DNA of 64,000 nt, taken from Corynebacterium freiburgense. Lineage in GTDB: Bacteria > Actinomycetota > Actinomycetes > Mycobacteriales > Mycobacteriaceae. The translations under genes were made by a program, and so were the position numbers. Below the pieces are notes generated by a model. It was not told where the DNA came from. It ran no database searches and saw only the letters and a list, made by a program, of their open reading frames with translations. The stretch spans positions 372,001 to 436,000 of the forward strand of contig NZ_CP047355.1 of the NCBI RefSeq assembly GCF_030408815.1. The letters run 5' to 3'. Shown here piece by piece: positions 43,495 to 52,739 of the stretch; position 1 is the stretch's first letter, and each line of letters opens with the position of its first letter.

Positions 43495-46400
43495 GTGAGG
43501 GGGAGAGCAGTGTCACAAAGTGTGGTTCGGGAACGAGTTATTATGCCGATTACGCTTAAGGATCGCCAGCCGGCACCACCATTGCCGCAGGGTGTATTGA
43601 TTCCGGAACCTGTGCCGCAGGCAATGAAACCGGAACGTCAGCCATTTGTGCGGGTTGTTATGCCATTGGTGATGGTGGCGGCTGTGGTTGGGATGGTGGT
43701 GTTGCTTGTAGTTTCTGGTAGGTTGCGATCGGGCGCGGGGCTGCATCCTGGAATGCTTATGTTTCCAATAATGATGGGTATGGGGATGCTTGCAATGTTT
43801 TTGCCGCAGCCTGGGGAGGATGTTGATGAACAGCGCCGTGTGTATCTGCGTCATTTGGGGGAATTGCGTGCGCAAGCGGCGGAAAATGCACATGCTCAGC
43901 GCGAGTATGAATTGTTTAGGGCGCCGCACCCAGCACATTTAGTAGCCATGGTGGCTTCGCGGCGGTTATGGGAGCGGGCTGCGGGGGATGCGGATATTAT
44001 GCAAGTTCGTATTGGGTTGGGTCCTGCTGCCTTGTGTACTCCTGTGGAATTACCTGATTTGGGTGCTGCGGAAGATTTAGATCCGGTGTGTGCGGTGTCA
44101 TTGCGCAGGGCTGTGCATGACATTGGTTCGGTTCCTTCTGTGCCGGTGCTTGTGCAACTCGGGGCGTTTCGGTTTCTTGCGTTTTCTGGCCCGGGGGCTG
44201 CTGGGGTGGTTCGTGCGTTGGTGTCGCAATTGGTGTTTCATCATGGGCCAGAGCTGGTTTCGGTGACTGCATTAGGCGCGGGTTGGGAATGGTTGAAATG
44301 GCTGCCGCACACTCGAGATACTGAGGCAGCTACTTATCGTATTTTGGTAGTAGATGATGTCACTGCTGATGGTGCGGAGGAATGCGTGGAGGATCCTCGC
44401 TGGACCACCATTATTGATATCGGTTCCCGCGCAAAAAGCTTGCTAGGTGCGCGTGCTCGGGCGGAGGGTGTGGTGTTTCGGTGTGGTGAAACCCTACAGG
44501 TAGAAACCGAAAATGGCGGGGAAGACATTGGCGTTCCGGACGCATTAAGCATTGCGGAAGCATTGGTGCTTGCGCGTGCTTTGGCTGCTTGTCGACGTCC
44601 TGACACTCAAGATTCTACGAACCTGCCGCAGGATTTCCTGGGGTTGGTGGGTTTACACTCTAGTGTTCTAGAACATTCCGAAAACCTGTGGCAACACTGC
44701 TCGCATTTTGGTCACCTTAACGTACCAATTGGCATAGCCGAGGGTACACGCTTACCAGTGCTCCTTGACCTTAAAGAATCTGCATTAGGTGGGGTAGGTC
44801 CACATGGTTTATGCATTGGGGCTACTGGATCCGGAAAGTCTGAATTACTAAAAACACTTGTATTAGCGCTTGCTGCCACACATCCTCCCGAAGATCTCAA
44901 CTTCGTACTTGTGGATTTTAAAGGTGGTGCGACATTTCTTGGACTTGATGCACTACCTCACACAAGCGCTGTAATCACCAATTTAGCGGACGAACAAGCC
45001 CTGGTAGAGCGAATGCATGACGCTATTAGTGGTGAAATGAATCGTCGCCAAGAAGTCCTACGCAGTGCAGGGAATTTTGCCAATGTTACTGATTACAATG
45101 CGGCGCGTTCGGCGGGACGGTCGGATTTAGCACCCTTGCCATCGTTGCTTATAGTGGTTGATGAGTTTTCGGAACTTTTAGGTCAGCATCCAGATTTTGC
45201 AGACCTTTTCGTCGCAGTAGGACGGTTAGGTCGATCGCTTCATATGCACCTTTTGCTTGCTAGCCAACGCCTCGAAGAAGGTAGGCTTCGAGGATTGGAC
45301 TCGCATCTGTCATACCGAATCGGTTTGAAAACGTTTTCGGCAGGGGAATCACGCCAAGTACTAGGCGTTGCAGATGCGTATTATCTTCCTTCACAACCTG
45401 GGGCAGGTTATCTACGAACCGATGCAGAATCCCTTGTCTGCTTTCAAGCTGCATATGTTTCAGGTGCTTTGCCGCTCGCTGGACCATTATCCCAGCAAAA
45501 TGCACACCCTCCGGTGCGAGTATTTCACCAGTGGATTCTTCCTGAAATTGATGATGCACCCCGCAAAACAGAATATCATTCCAATAAACAACTTCTTGAT
45601 GTAGTTGTTGCCGCAACACAACGGGCGGCTGGGGAACGGCGAGCACACCAAATTTGGTTACCACCATTACCCAAAGAAATCCCACTTGCCACCGTGGTTT
45701 CTAAAGTTGGAAACCTTGCATGCGTATTAGGAATAATCGATCGCCCATTTCAACAGCGCCAAGACCCGTTTATTGTGGATCTTTCTGGTACTGGAGGTCA
45801 TGCCGCGGTTTGTGGAAGTCCTCAAACCGGGAAAACAACGGCACTGCGATCATTGGTGTTATCACTGTCAGTGACGCATGGCACCGATATACTGCGGTTT
45901 TACATTATTGATCTCGGCAGTGCGGAGGGGCTTGCGGGCCTGGAACATTTGCCTCATGTTGCCGGGGTGGCTACTAAAAAGAATCCCGAACGGGTTCGCC
46001 GAATTATCGATGAAGTTGCAGGTTTTATTGCGGAGCCGGAACGCTGGCATACATTCCTTATTCTTAATGCTTGGCACGTGATTACGTCAGAATTTGAAGA
46101 CCTTATAGACCCAATCACCCACATCGTTGCAGATGGTTTAGCCGCCAGAGTGCACTTTATTGCCACGACGGTCAGGTGGACGGCGATTCGGCCAGCAATT
46201 CGAGATCTAATAGATCACCGAATCGAACTGCACCTAGGTGAAGCTCTGGATTCACTTATTGATCGTAAAGCGCAAATGCGATTGCCAAATCTGCCGGGTC
46301 GAGGCCTTACGCCGGATGGGGAACCTATGCTATTAGCATTAAGTGGCAATCAAGATGTGCATTTTGTGCGTCAACAACTCAAAGACCACCAGCCAGTGCC

Positions 46401-47139
46401 AAGGCTAAAAGTATTGCCAATACGCATAGCACTGTCAGCATTGGAGCCGACATCGGAACCTGGTATACCTTTCGCTATTGGAGGTCCACGATTAAGCACA
46501 CTTACCTGGGATTATGAACAAAGCCCACATGTGATTTGTTTTGGTTCACAAGGTTCAGGTAAATCCACTTTTATTGAAACGCTTATGGCTGGAATGACCA
46601 ATTCGGCACGTCAGCGGATTGTGCTTATTGATCCTCGCCGAAGGCATTTAGGTACTGTTCCAGAAGATATGCTTGCGGCGTATTGTGCGACAACCGACGC
46701 GGTAATAAAAACCGTGGAGCAAACCTATGTGACCCTACAAGGCAGACTGCCGGATGCAGATATTACGCCGCTTGAGCTTCAGCAAAGATCGTGGTGGAGT
46801 GGCCCGGACATCTTCCTAATTATCGATGATTTCGATGTGCTTCCATCGGGTGTGTTCCAACGACTTGTGGAGTTAGTGCCTCATGCACGGGATATTGGGC
46901 TTCATGTCATTATTGCTCGAAAATCAGGTGGGGCGGGCAGAGCGTTATTCGACGCGTTTATTGCGGCACTGAAAGACCAAGCGCCTGGAGTATTTTTGCT
47001 TGATATTGACCGAGAAGAAGGAGTGCTTTTTGGGATTCGGCCGGTAGCACAACCGCCCGGTCGGGGAACCTGGCTGGTGCGTGGCAACGTCATAGGGGTG
47101 GGTCACGTAGCGCAGTGCGAGGAAAAGGCGTCGAGGTGA
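43495..47139 (+). CDS. eccC: Type VII secretion ATPase EccC (ESX-4)
   Basis: A 1214-residue single-chain EccC. Two transmembrane helices lie near residues 50-105, then three FtsK/SpoIIIE ATPase domains with intact P-loops: GATGSGKSELLKTL (near residue 441), GSPQTGKTTALRSL (near 774) and GSQGSGKSTFIETL (near 1017). LVDFKGGATF, YIIDLGSAEG and FLIIDDFDVL are the matching Walker B strands. The protein powers substrate export and recognises WXG100 proteins. GTG at 43495 has GGGGAAAG upstream; a second GTG at 43510 is an alternative. Its stop overlaps the next gene's start (GTGA). Confidence 0.96.
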   Translation: MRGRAVSQSVVRERVIMPITLKDRQPAPPLPQGVLIPEPVPQAMKPERQPFVRVVMPLVMVAAVVGMVVLLVVSGRLRSGAGLHPGMLMFPIMMGMGMLAMFLPQPGEDVDEQRRVYLRHLGELRAQAAENAHAQREYELFRAPHPAHLVAMVASRRLWERAAGDADIMQVRIGLGPAALCTPVELPDLGAAEDLDPVCAVSLRRAVHDIGSVPSVPVLVQLGAFRFLAFSGPGAAGVVRALVSQLVFHHGPELVSVTALGAGWEWLKWLPHTRDTEAATYRILVVDDVTADGAEECVEDPRWTTIIDIGSRAKSLLGARARAEGVVFRCGETLQVETENGGEDIGVPDALSIAEALVLARALAACRRPDTQDSTNLPQDFLGLVGLHSSVLEHSENLWQHCSHFGHLNVPIGIAEGTRLPVLLDLKESALGGVGPHGLCIGATGSGKSELLKTLVLALAATHPPEDLNFVLVDFKGGATFLGLDALPHTSAVITNLADEQALVERMHDAISGEMNRRQEVLRSAGNFANVTDYNAARSAGRSDLAPLPSLLIVVDEFSELLGQHPDFADLFVAVGRLGRSLHMHLLLASQRLEEGRLRGLDSHLSYRIGLKTFSAGESRQVLGVADAYYLPSQPGAGYLRTDAESLVCFQAAYVSGALPLAGPLSQQNAHPPVRVFHQWILPEIDDAPRKTEYHSNKQLLDVVVAATQRAAGERRAHQIWLPPLPKEIPLATVVSKVGNLACVLGIIDRPFQQRQDPFIVDLSGTGGHAAVCGSPQTGKTTALRSLVLSLSVTHGTDILRFYIIDLGSAEGLAGLEHLPHVAGVATKKNPERVRRIIDEVAGFIAEPERWHTFLILNAWHVITSEFEDLIDPITHIVADGLAARVHFIATTVRWTAIRPAIRDLIDHRIELHLGEALDSLIDRKAQMRLPNLPGRGLTPDGEPMLLALSGNQDVHFVRQQLKDHQPVPRLKVLPIRIALSALEPTSEPGIPFAIGGPRLSTLTWDYEQSPHVICFGSQGSGKSTFIETLMAGMTNSARQRIVLIDPRRRHLGTVPEDMLAAYCATTDAVIKTVEQTYVTLQGRLPDADITPLELQQRSWWSGPDIFLIIDDFDVLPSGVFQRLVELVPHARDIGLHVIIARKSGGAGRALFDAFIAALKDQAPGVFLLDIDREEGVLFGIRPVAQPPGRGTWLVRGNVIGVGHVAQCEEKASR

Positions 47140-48095
47140 ATATTGAGGTATTAGAGACAGCGACCGTATTCGAGGATGAGGAAACGGTATATCGATACGA
47201 TCTCACAACTTCGAATATCGCCTCAGGCGGAGACGCTGCAAAAGCCGTAGTTGAACAAGCACGAGAAATTCTGGGGGATCGATGGACTACCGAATGCGTG
47301 CGTATCGACGCCCCGTCCGATGCCCTTGCTGTGCTTACTGCGGCATTTGCTGGTGCTGGGGTGCTGGTGCGGGAGGACGTCGAAAAGCCGATACCACCAG
47401 CACCTAAAACGCCCAAAAAGCTTAATATTCCAAGCCCTAATGAAATGGAACGCCCCACTTGGTTTGTCCCCGCAGTCATAGCAATTGCTTGTTGCGTAGC
47501 CGGAACGTGTTGGTGGGGTATGCAAAGCGAACGCCCAAGTGGGGCCGCTATACACAGCAGCGGTGTATTACCCACCAGCCCTCAACCAAGCATCCAAGCA
47601 ATCGCGGAAACTCCGCCTCCACATTCATTACCTGGGACAGAGCTTTCACATGGAGCTATCCGAGTGCGGCTACCTGAAGGATTTAAACTTGAGCAACGTG
47701 ACGATGGTGCACTGACCGCCACTGGCCCGGATGCAGAATTACGCGTGCTACTTGCAGTAGATCCGGTATATGGAGTCAACTCGGATGCGGTGTACCACGA
47801 AGTAGAAATCATGATTGCCAACGACGACACATTATCGCCACACAGTGGCGAACAATTTCGTGAACACGCAGTACGCACGATTGACTATAAAGAGGAACCT
47901 GGGGATGGGTCTCAAGTGAGCTGGGTGACTTGGGTTGAGGCAGATCATCAATTTTCGGTGGGTTGCCATACCCGCACTGAAGCAACAATTCCGCAGCTAG
48001 CGGTGTGTCGCATGGCGGCCGCAACTATTCACCTGCACCTGGATAGGGGGAGCCAAGAACGTGGTGGAACCAATGAAGTAAATCCAGGTGTCTAA
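47136..48095 (+). CDS. Type VII secretion-associated protein (Rv3446c-like)
   Basis: The GTG at 47136 overlaps the eccC stop and gives 319 residues; a longer reading is embedded in eccC. The cytosolic N-terminal domain (residues 1-100) is followed by one transmembrane helix (FVPAVIAIACCVAGTCWW) near residue 110, and an extracytoplasmic C-terminal domain containing HGAIRVRLPEGFKLEQRDDG. Position between eccC and esxU is exactly that of Rv3446c in Mycobacterium tuberculosis ESX-4. Function of the family is unknown; by position it is an accessory part of the ESX-4 machine. Confidence 0.85.
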   Translation: MNIEVLETATVFEDEETVYRYDLTTSNIASGGDAAKAVVEQAREILGDRWTTECVRIDAPSDALAVLTAAFAGAGVLVREDVEKPIPPAPKTPKKLNIPSPNEMERPTWFVPAVIAIACCVAGTCWWGMQSERPSGAAIHSSGVLPTSPQPSIQAIAETPPPHSLPGTELSHGAIRVRLPEGFKLEQRDDGALTATGPDAELRVLLAVDPVYGVNSDAVYHEVEIMIANDDTLSPHSGEQFREHAVRTIDYKEEPGDGSQVSWVTWVEADHQFSVGCHTRTEATIPQLAVCRMAAATIHLHLDRGSQERGGTNEVNPGV

Positions 48096-48139
48096 AGAAA
48101 TGAAAACAGCGAGATGATTCGAGGAGGGGCGAACACAGT

Positions 48140-48457
48140 ATGACGGGAACATTTAGTACCGAAGCCGATGTAATGGTGGCCACCGCTGGTCACGTGGACA
48201 CTACGAATAACCAGGTGCAGAGTGAACTTCACCGGTTGCGGGGTGTGGTAGATAGTGTGCAAGGAAATTGGAAAGGAGTTGCTCAAACCAATTTTGATTC
48301 GCTTATGGAGCGTTGGACTGTTGCGGCGCAGAATCTTCGTGATGCTTTAACAAGCATTGCGGAAAATATCCGTCACAATGCGCACTCGTTTGAGGGCATG
48401 GACATGGAAAATGCGGATTCACTCCGAACAATCGGTGGCCAAGGGCTTCCGCTATAA
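48140..48457 (+). CDS. esxU: WXG100-family ESX-4 substrate, EsxU-like
   Basis: A 105-residue helical-hairpin protein with the turn motif NWKG at about residues 44-47, the WXG signature. The first helix (VMVATAGHVDTTNNQVQSEL) and second helix (FDSLMERWTVAAQNLRDAL) fit the family. It lies between the Rv3446c-like gene and the second WXG gene, matching the esxU position in ESX-4. WXG100 proteins are exported as heterodimers through the EccBCD channel. Confidence 0.88.
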   Translation: MTGTFSTEADVMVATAGHVDTTNNQVQSELHRLRGVVDSVQGNWKGVAQTNFDSLMERWTVAAQNLRDALTSIAENIRHNAHSFEGMDMENADSLRTIGGQGLPL

Positions 48458-48476
48458 CGCCGAAAAGGAATAAAAC

Positions 48477-48773
48477 GTGACAAACAATAACACCATCAAA
48501 TACTCTTTCGGCGCGATCCAAGAAGCGGCAGATGATATTAAAAATACTTCAGCGCGGATCAATTCCTTATTAGAAGAGTTAAAACGACAACTAGAACCAA
48601 TGGTCTCTACATGGGAAGGCGATTCTGCCGAAGCCTATATAGCGGCACAACAGCAATGGGATACTGCTGCAGCGGAACTCAATAGTATTCTTGGAACGAT
48701 TGGTACCGCCGTAAGTGAAGGTAATGATCGTATGAGTGATGTGAATCGGAGGGCGGCAGCCACCTGGCAATAA
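48477..48773 (+). CDS. esxT: WXG100-family ESX-4 substrate, EsxT-like
   Basis: A 98-residue WXG100 protein starting with GTG behind AAAAGGA. The turn motif is TWEG near residues 42-45, preceded by helix one (IQEAADDIKNTSARINSLLE) and followed by helix two (AYIAAQQQWDTAAAELNSIL). It is the likely heterodimer partner of the upstream EsxU-like protein. A hairpin GGCGACA/TGTCGCC follows its stop (48782-48803) but without a T-run. Confidence 0.88.
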   Translation: MTNNNTIKYSFGAIQEAADDIKNTSARINSLLEELKRQLEPMVSTWEGDSAEAYIAAQQQWDTAAAELNSILGTIGTAVSEGNDRMSDVNRRAAATWQ

Positions 48774-49079
48774 ACAAAAGGCGACACTGTGGCATTGTCG
48801 CCCCTGCGCGCAAGATGTTCGATCATCTTTGCATGGTTTCCCCCGACTGTGTAAAGCAACCCGAGGCGATTTCCTTGCGTGTAGGGCCGAGGATGCCGGA
48901 GTGCGCCTATTTTTTGTATTTATAACCTGGCTGAACTAAAGTTGATGCTCTGTGTAGAGGGCCCTAGTAGAAAATAGGGCAGCCAGGTCATTATGGGTCT
49001 CCACCGGCCGCCGTAATGCAAAGACCTTCCGAATACACTTTCTGGCTGGCAGTTCTAGACAGACTTTAAAGGAGTCCTT
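48774..49079. other. esxT-rplM intergenic region and rplM leader
   Basis: No gene. TAGAGG at 48955 is a candidate -10 with CTGAAC 18 bp before it. Downstream, GCCCTA (48961-48966) pairs with TAGGGC (48975-48980), a leader hairpin. AAAGGAG just before the TTG at 49080 is the rplM ribosome-binding site. Confidence 0.45.
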
Positions 49080-49523
49080 TTGTCTACTTACCACCCGAAG
49101 AGCGGTGACATTACCCGTAAGTGGTATGTCATTGACGCTACCGATGTGGTGCTAGGTCGCCTCGCATGCCATGCAGCTGACCTGCTCCGCGGAAAAGGCA
49201 AGCCACAATTTGCCCCTAACGTTGACTGTGGTGACTACGTCATTATTATCAACGCTGATAAAGTACACATTTCCTCCAATAAGCGGGATCGTGAATTCCG
49301 TTACCGCCACTCCGGTTACCCGGGTGGTCTGAAGACTCTCTCCTTGGGTCGCTCCATGGAGCTGCACCCAGAACGTGTAGTTTTTGAAGCAATTCAGGGC
49401 ATGATGCCACACAATAAACTCACCCGTGCATCCGTTAAGAAGCTGCGAGTATTCGCAGGTTCCGAACACCCATACGCTGCTCAAAAGCCCGAAACCTACG
49501 AGATCAAGCAGGTGGCACAGTGA
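49080..49523 (+). CDS. rplM: 50S ribosomal protein L13 (uL13)
   Basis: A 147-residue L13 starting at TTG behind [27 protein letters not shown], the actinobacterial start. [20 protein letters not shown] and the [10 protein letters not shown] segment are family core. L13 is an early assembly protein of the 50S. Its stop overlaps the rpsI start (GTGA). It stands next to esxT as in Mycobacterium. Confidence 0.98.
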   Translation: MSTYHPKSGDITRKWYVIDATDVVLGRLACHAADLLRGKGKPQFAPNVDCGDYVIIINADKVHISSNKRDREFRYRHSGYPGGLKTLSLGRSMELHPERVVFEAIQGMMPHNKLTRASVKKLRVFAGSEHPYAAQKPETYEIKQVAQ

Positions 49524-50056
49524 CCGATCAGAACAACACCGAAAACCTAGCTGCCGACGCCGCCGATATCGCAGCTGCACAGGCCGCCACCGAAGAATTC
49601 ACCACCACTATTGGTGATGCAATTGCAGTGGATGAGGTTGAAGAAGCACCAGTTGCTCCTGCAGAACTCGATCATCCAATCCAGACTGTAGGTCGCCGTA
49701 AGCGCGCAATCGTGCGTGTACGTATGGTCGCAGGCACTGGCCAATTCACCTGTAATGGTCGCAGCTTGGAGGACTACTTCCCGAATAAGCTTCACCAGCA
49801 GCTTATTAAGGCCCCGCTCGTACTAATCGACCGTGAAGGCCAGTTTGATATTCAGGCAAACCTCCACGGTGGTGGACCTACTGGACAGGCAGGTGCTTTC
49901 CGCCTTGCTATCGCTCGTGCGTTGAATGCCTACAATCCAGCTGACCGCCCAGCTTTAAAGAAAGCAGGCTTCCTTACTCGCGACGCTCGCGCCGTGGAAC
50001 GCAAGAAGGCTGGTTTGCACAAAGCTCGTCGTGCACCTCAGTACTCGAAGCGCTAA
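49520..50056 (+). CDS. rpsI: 30S ribosomal protein S9 (uS9)
   Basis: A 178-residue S9. The first 50 residues are an acidic Ala/Glu-rich extension typical of actinobacteria. The core begins [20 protein letters not shown] and includes [20 protein letters not shown]; the C-terminal [11 protein letters not shown] tail reaches the P site. It is coupled to rplM by a GTGA overlap and ends at a terminator. Confidence 0.98.
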   Translation: MTDQNNTENLAADAADIAAAQAATEEFTTTIGDAIAVDEVEEAPVAPAELDHPIQTVGRRKRAIVRVRMVAGTGQFTCNGRSLEDYFPNKLHQQLIKAPLVLIDREGQFDIQANLHGGGPTGQAGAFRLAIARALNAYNPADRPALKKAGFLTRDARAVERKKAGLHKARRAPQYSKR

Positions 50057-50076
50057 GATTCCGCATTTTCGAACTG

Positions 50077-50107
50077 AAACCGCCACGCTGTTGAGTGTGG
50101 CGGTTTT
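50077..50107 (+). terminator. Intrinsic terminator after rpsI
   Basis: AAACCGCCAC (50077-50086) pairs with GTGGCGGTTT (50097-50106), followed by TTTTG. Confidence 0.88.
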
Positions 50108-51371
50108 GCCGTATCTGGAGAATTTCTAGAACGCGACAAAACTAGACTTGTAGAAAAACAGTGACTTCTGGGATTAGCGTGTTTCAATATCTCATTAATG
50201 CGGATCCATCAGATGAAGTAATTCGCTCCCATTGGTTAGCGCGTATGAATGTGTTTATACAGGGCTTTTGAGCGCACCCTGGAAAGAAAAATGAGAGACG
50301 TTGTAACGCTAAAACAGAATTTACAGACATATACTATGTAAGGCTCAAAAGTATTATTTCTTGTATTCGCTGGGCTCTCAGCTTAGAGCAAAAAAGGCTG
50401 AGAAAAACCAAGCGCAGGCTAACTGTGTCCGTATAATTTGCAAAAAATTTTATTAAAATGTTGCTAAATGTGGTAGTTTTTGGTCACTGAACCCCTTTAG
50501 ATAAGAACTAATGAGACACTTTGCGCTTTATGCTTTGTGGAATGAACCTATGCATAAGCTACCTAAACGTGGTATGGGCGATCAGGAATAAGAATAATTT
50601 GAAGAACCGGTTCTGAATTACACCATATTAAAGCCTGAAATACGAACTTTCATCCGGTAAAAATATTTTACGAACGTTTCTTCGCTAATATTCTTTCTTG
50701 AATAAAAAACTGCAAGAAATTATACTGCTTCTGTACTGCAAAACCGATTTTTATTTGGCACTTTATAGATGGCTAATCTGCTTTTAATGGCTAGGTATTT
50801 AAATCTCCAACTGTGGAAATAGTGTATTTGTGCGAACGGTATCAGGTGTAAAGTCTGCAATCTTGTTGTGCAGGGATTTTGTATATTTTACGGTCGTACA
50901 GTTCACGCATTTGCCGGTATCTTCTATGCTGTAAATCGGTGATGTGGTCAGGGCTGCGGCTAAAGGATTGACCACATTTGGGGGAGTTGGATCCGCTAAG
51001 AAATTTAGCCCGGTATTCGCTGTGTAAAAGCTGAAAAAATCTTAAAGTAATGTCTTCTACCTGCGTATATTTAAATTCACTTTGTGGCAAATCGATCTAC
51101 TAAAGTGGCTAAAATTGGCGACATCTACGGTTTTGTAAAAATTTTAATTTATTTTTCATTTTTAAGCCGCACTCAGGTAACACGTTACCTACCCATATAT
51201 GCCTCCAGCCTGCGAATTGTCGGATCTTTATCGTTAAGTTCTTTGCAGTATTTCATGTCTTTCTTTGGTCAATCTGGGTTAATTGTGTCCAAATTGCTGC
51301 TGTAAAGTGCTCCATAGGTATGGTGCTACCTTCTGGTTGAGCCTGCAATAAGTCGGAGAAAGGATTGAGCC
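50108..51371. other. AT-rich 1.26-kb region between rpsI and the Pel-like module
   Basis: No gene is called. Base composition is clearly more AT-rich than the surroundings, with long A/T stretches from 50320 to 50760 and 51030 to 51170. A minus-strand frame at 50842-51090 (82 codons, TTG start, weak initiation) encodes a hydrophilic peptide of no recognised family and may be a remnant. The end contains AAAGGA before the pelG-like start. The region may hold the promoter of the module or a decayed gene. Confidence 0.5.
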
Positions 51372-52739
51372 TTGGCTCTTCAAATAAACCAATTCAGGCA
51401 AGTCCCTGTAGTTGCTCTTTTAGGCGTAGCGTTTGTTGCTTTTTTGGGAACTGTCTGTGCTTGGGTTTGGTTGACTAAAGTCGGGCCGGACCCAATGTTT
51501 CCAACCTTTATGGGAATATTTTTTTGCCTGATTGCCTTGGTTTCAGTCGTATTGTTGGGCAGAGTTTGGCATGCACTGGTGCAATTGTCGCCTACAGCGT
51601 TGTTAATGACCGTGTTTCCTTTTATCGTCGATGAAATTCGGGGCGTAATTGCGCTGGTTTTAATGGTGTCGGTGACGGTACCGTGGATCTCTCACGCGGT
51701 AACTTTGCCTTTTTACCGTCCATTGCAGGAAGTAAGCCGAGAAAATGAGTTGGAATTTAATTTTCAGTTTATGAGGCTTTGTCCAGCGATCCTTGCGTAT
51801 TCCTTGATTCCATTGCTGGGCTTTGGCGTGGTGATGGCCACTATTAATACTTGGTGGTTTTTTGAGGTCGGTGTGTATTTGCTTGGTTTGTTTACGAACC
51901 TATTGTTTGCACTGGCCATGATTCCCGCCCAAGAATTACGCAAACCGAATTTTATTTTTGCTGGTTGGGCTTGTTACGCATTCTTTTTGTTGTTGTTTCC
52001 GCATTTTTGGTTTTTTGCACCGCTCGCTGGAATCGTTCCGCACTTGGCCTTGATCGGTGGGGGATTGCAGGGAGTTCTGGATCCAGCTCATCCGGGTAAA
52101 GATACTATTTTTTGGGATCTTGGCTTAGGTTTGCTTTTTGGCAGCATTTTGTGGTCTGACAAATTCTTCTTGATTGCGCTGTATTCCCGCGAGGTTGACG
52201 TGGTCACGGTGTATGTCGGATTAATTCCGGTAGTTGTGGGGATGGCAGTGTTTTTTAGTTCCCAGTATCCGTTGATTCGGAAGAATGTGGATTCATTGAT
52301 GTTGGGAATTCACCAGATTCCGTTGTCTGGATTGCGGCGCTCGGTGGATTTGGCTCGAAATAATGTTGCTCGATGCTTTGCGCTTACATTAAGTGTTGCT
52401 TCGGTATCTGCATTGGGTGTGTTGCTGGTGAGTGCAAGTTTGAATATCGAGCATGATTTTTTGAGTTTATTGCTGTTTATTGTGCCGATTCCGTTATTGG
52501 CGTTCCACTTGTCGGTGTTTCAGTTGACCCAGTTCTATATGCATGGGCTGGCGGCACTGTACTCGGGTGTGTTTTTAGTTATTGTTTTGGTCGCGTTTTT
52601 GTTTATTGGTGCTGTGGCTGGCTTATTGACGGCCGCACTAGTAGCGGTGATTGGTTCGGTTGTGGCTATTCGAAGTGCGTCGAATCGCATGAAAGATGCG
52701 CCATTTGAGATGTTCTGGCAGAAAGCAGTGAATTGGTGA
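51372..52739 (+). CDS. pelG: PelG-like polysaccharide transport membrane protein
   Basis: A 455-residue integral membrane protein with about twelve helices. TTG start with AAAGGA seven bases upstream. It resembles PelG of the Pel exopolysaccharide systems (MOP/MATE-like superfamily). The diagnostic region is LFGSILWSDKFFLIALYS near residue 253, then VETR-region equivalents (FFSSQYPLIRKNVDSLM) near residue 300. In Pseudomonas and Bacillus, PelG works with PelF, PelD and PelE to synthesise and move the polymer across the inner membrane. Its stop overlaps the PelF-like start, so the two are coupled. No PelD or PelE is visible in the window. Confidence 0.8.
   Translation: MALQINQFRQVPVVALLGVAFVAFLGTVCAWVWLTKVGPDPMFPTFMGIFFCLIALVSVVLLGRVWHALVQLSPTALLMTVFPFIVDEIRGVIALVLMVSVTVPWISHAVTLPFYRPLQEVSRENELEFNFQFMRLCPAILAYSLIPLLGFGVVMATINTWWFFEVGVYLLGLFTNLLFALAMIPAQELRKPNFIFAGWACYAFFLLLFPHFWFFAPLAGIVPHLALIGGGLQGVLDPAHPGKDTIFWDLGLGLLFGSILWSDKFFLIALYSREVDVVTVYVGLIPVVVGMAVFFSSQYPLIRKNVDSLMLGIHQIPLSGLRRSVDLARNNVARCFALTLSVASVSALGVLLVSASLNIEHDFLSLLLFIVPIPLLAFHLSVFQLTQFYMHGLAALYSGVFLVIVLVAFLFIGAVAGLLTAALVAVIGSVVAIRSASNRMKDAPFEMFWQKAVNW

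Noticed and set aside
50842..51090. Minus-strand 82-codon frame as a gene
   Set aside because: TTG start without a good ribosome-binding site, no recognised family, and AT-rich surroundings; kept only as a possible remnant.
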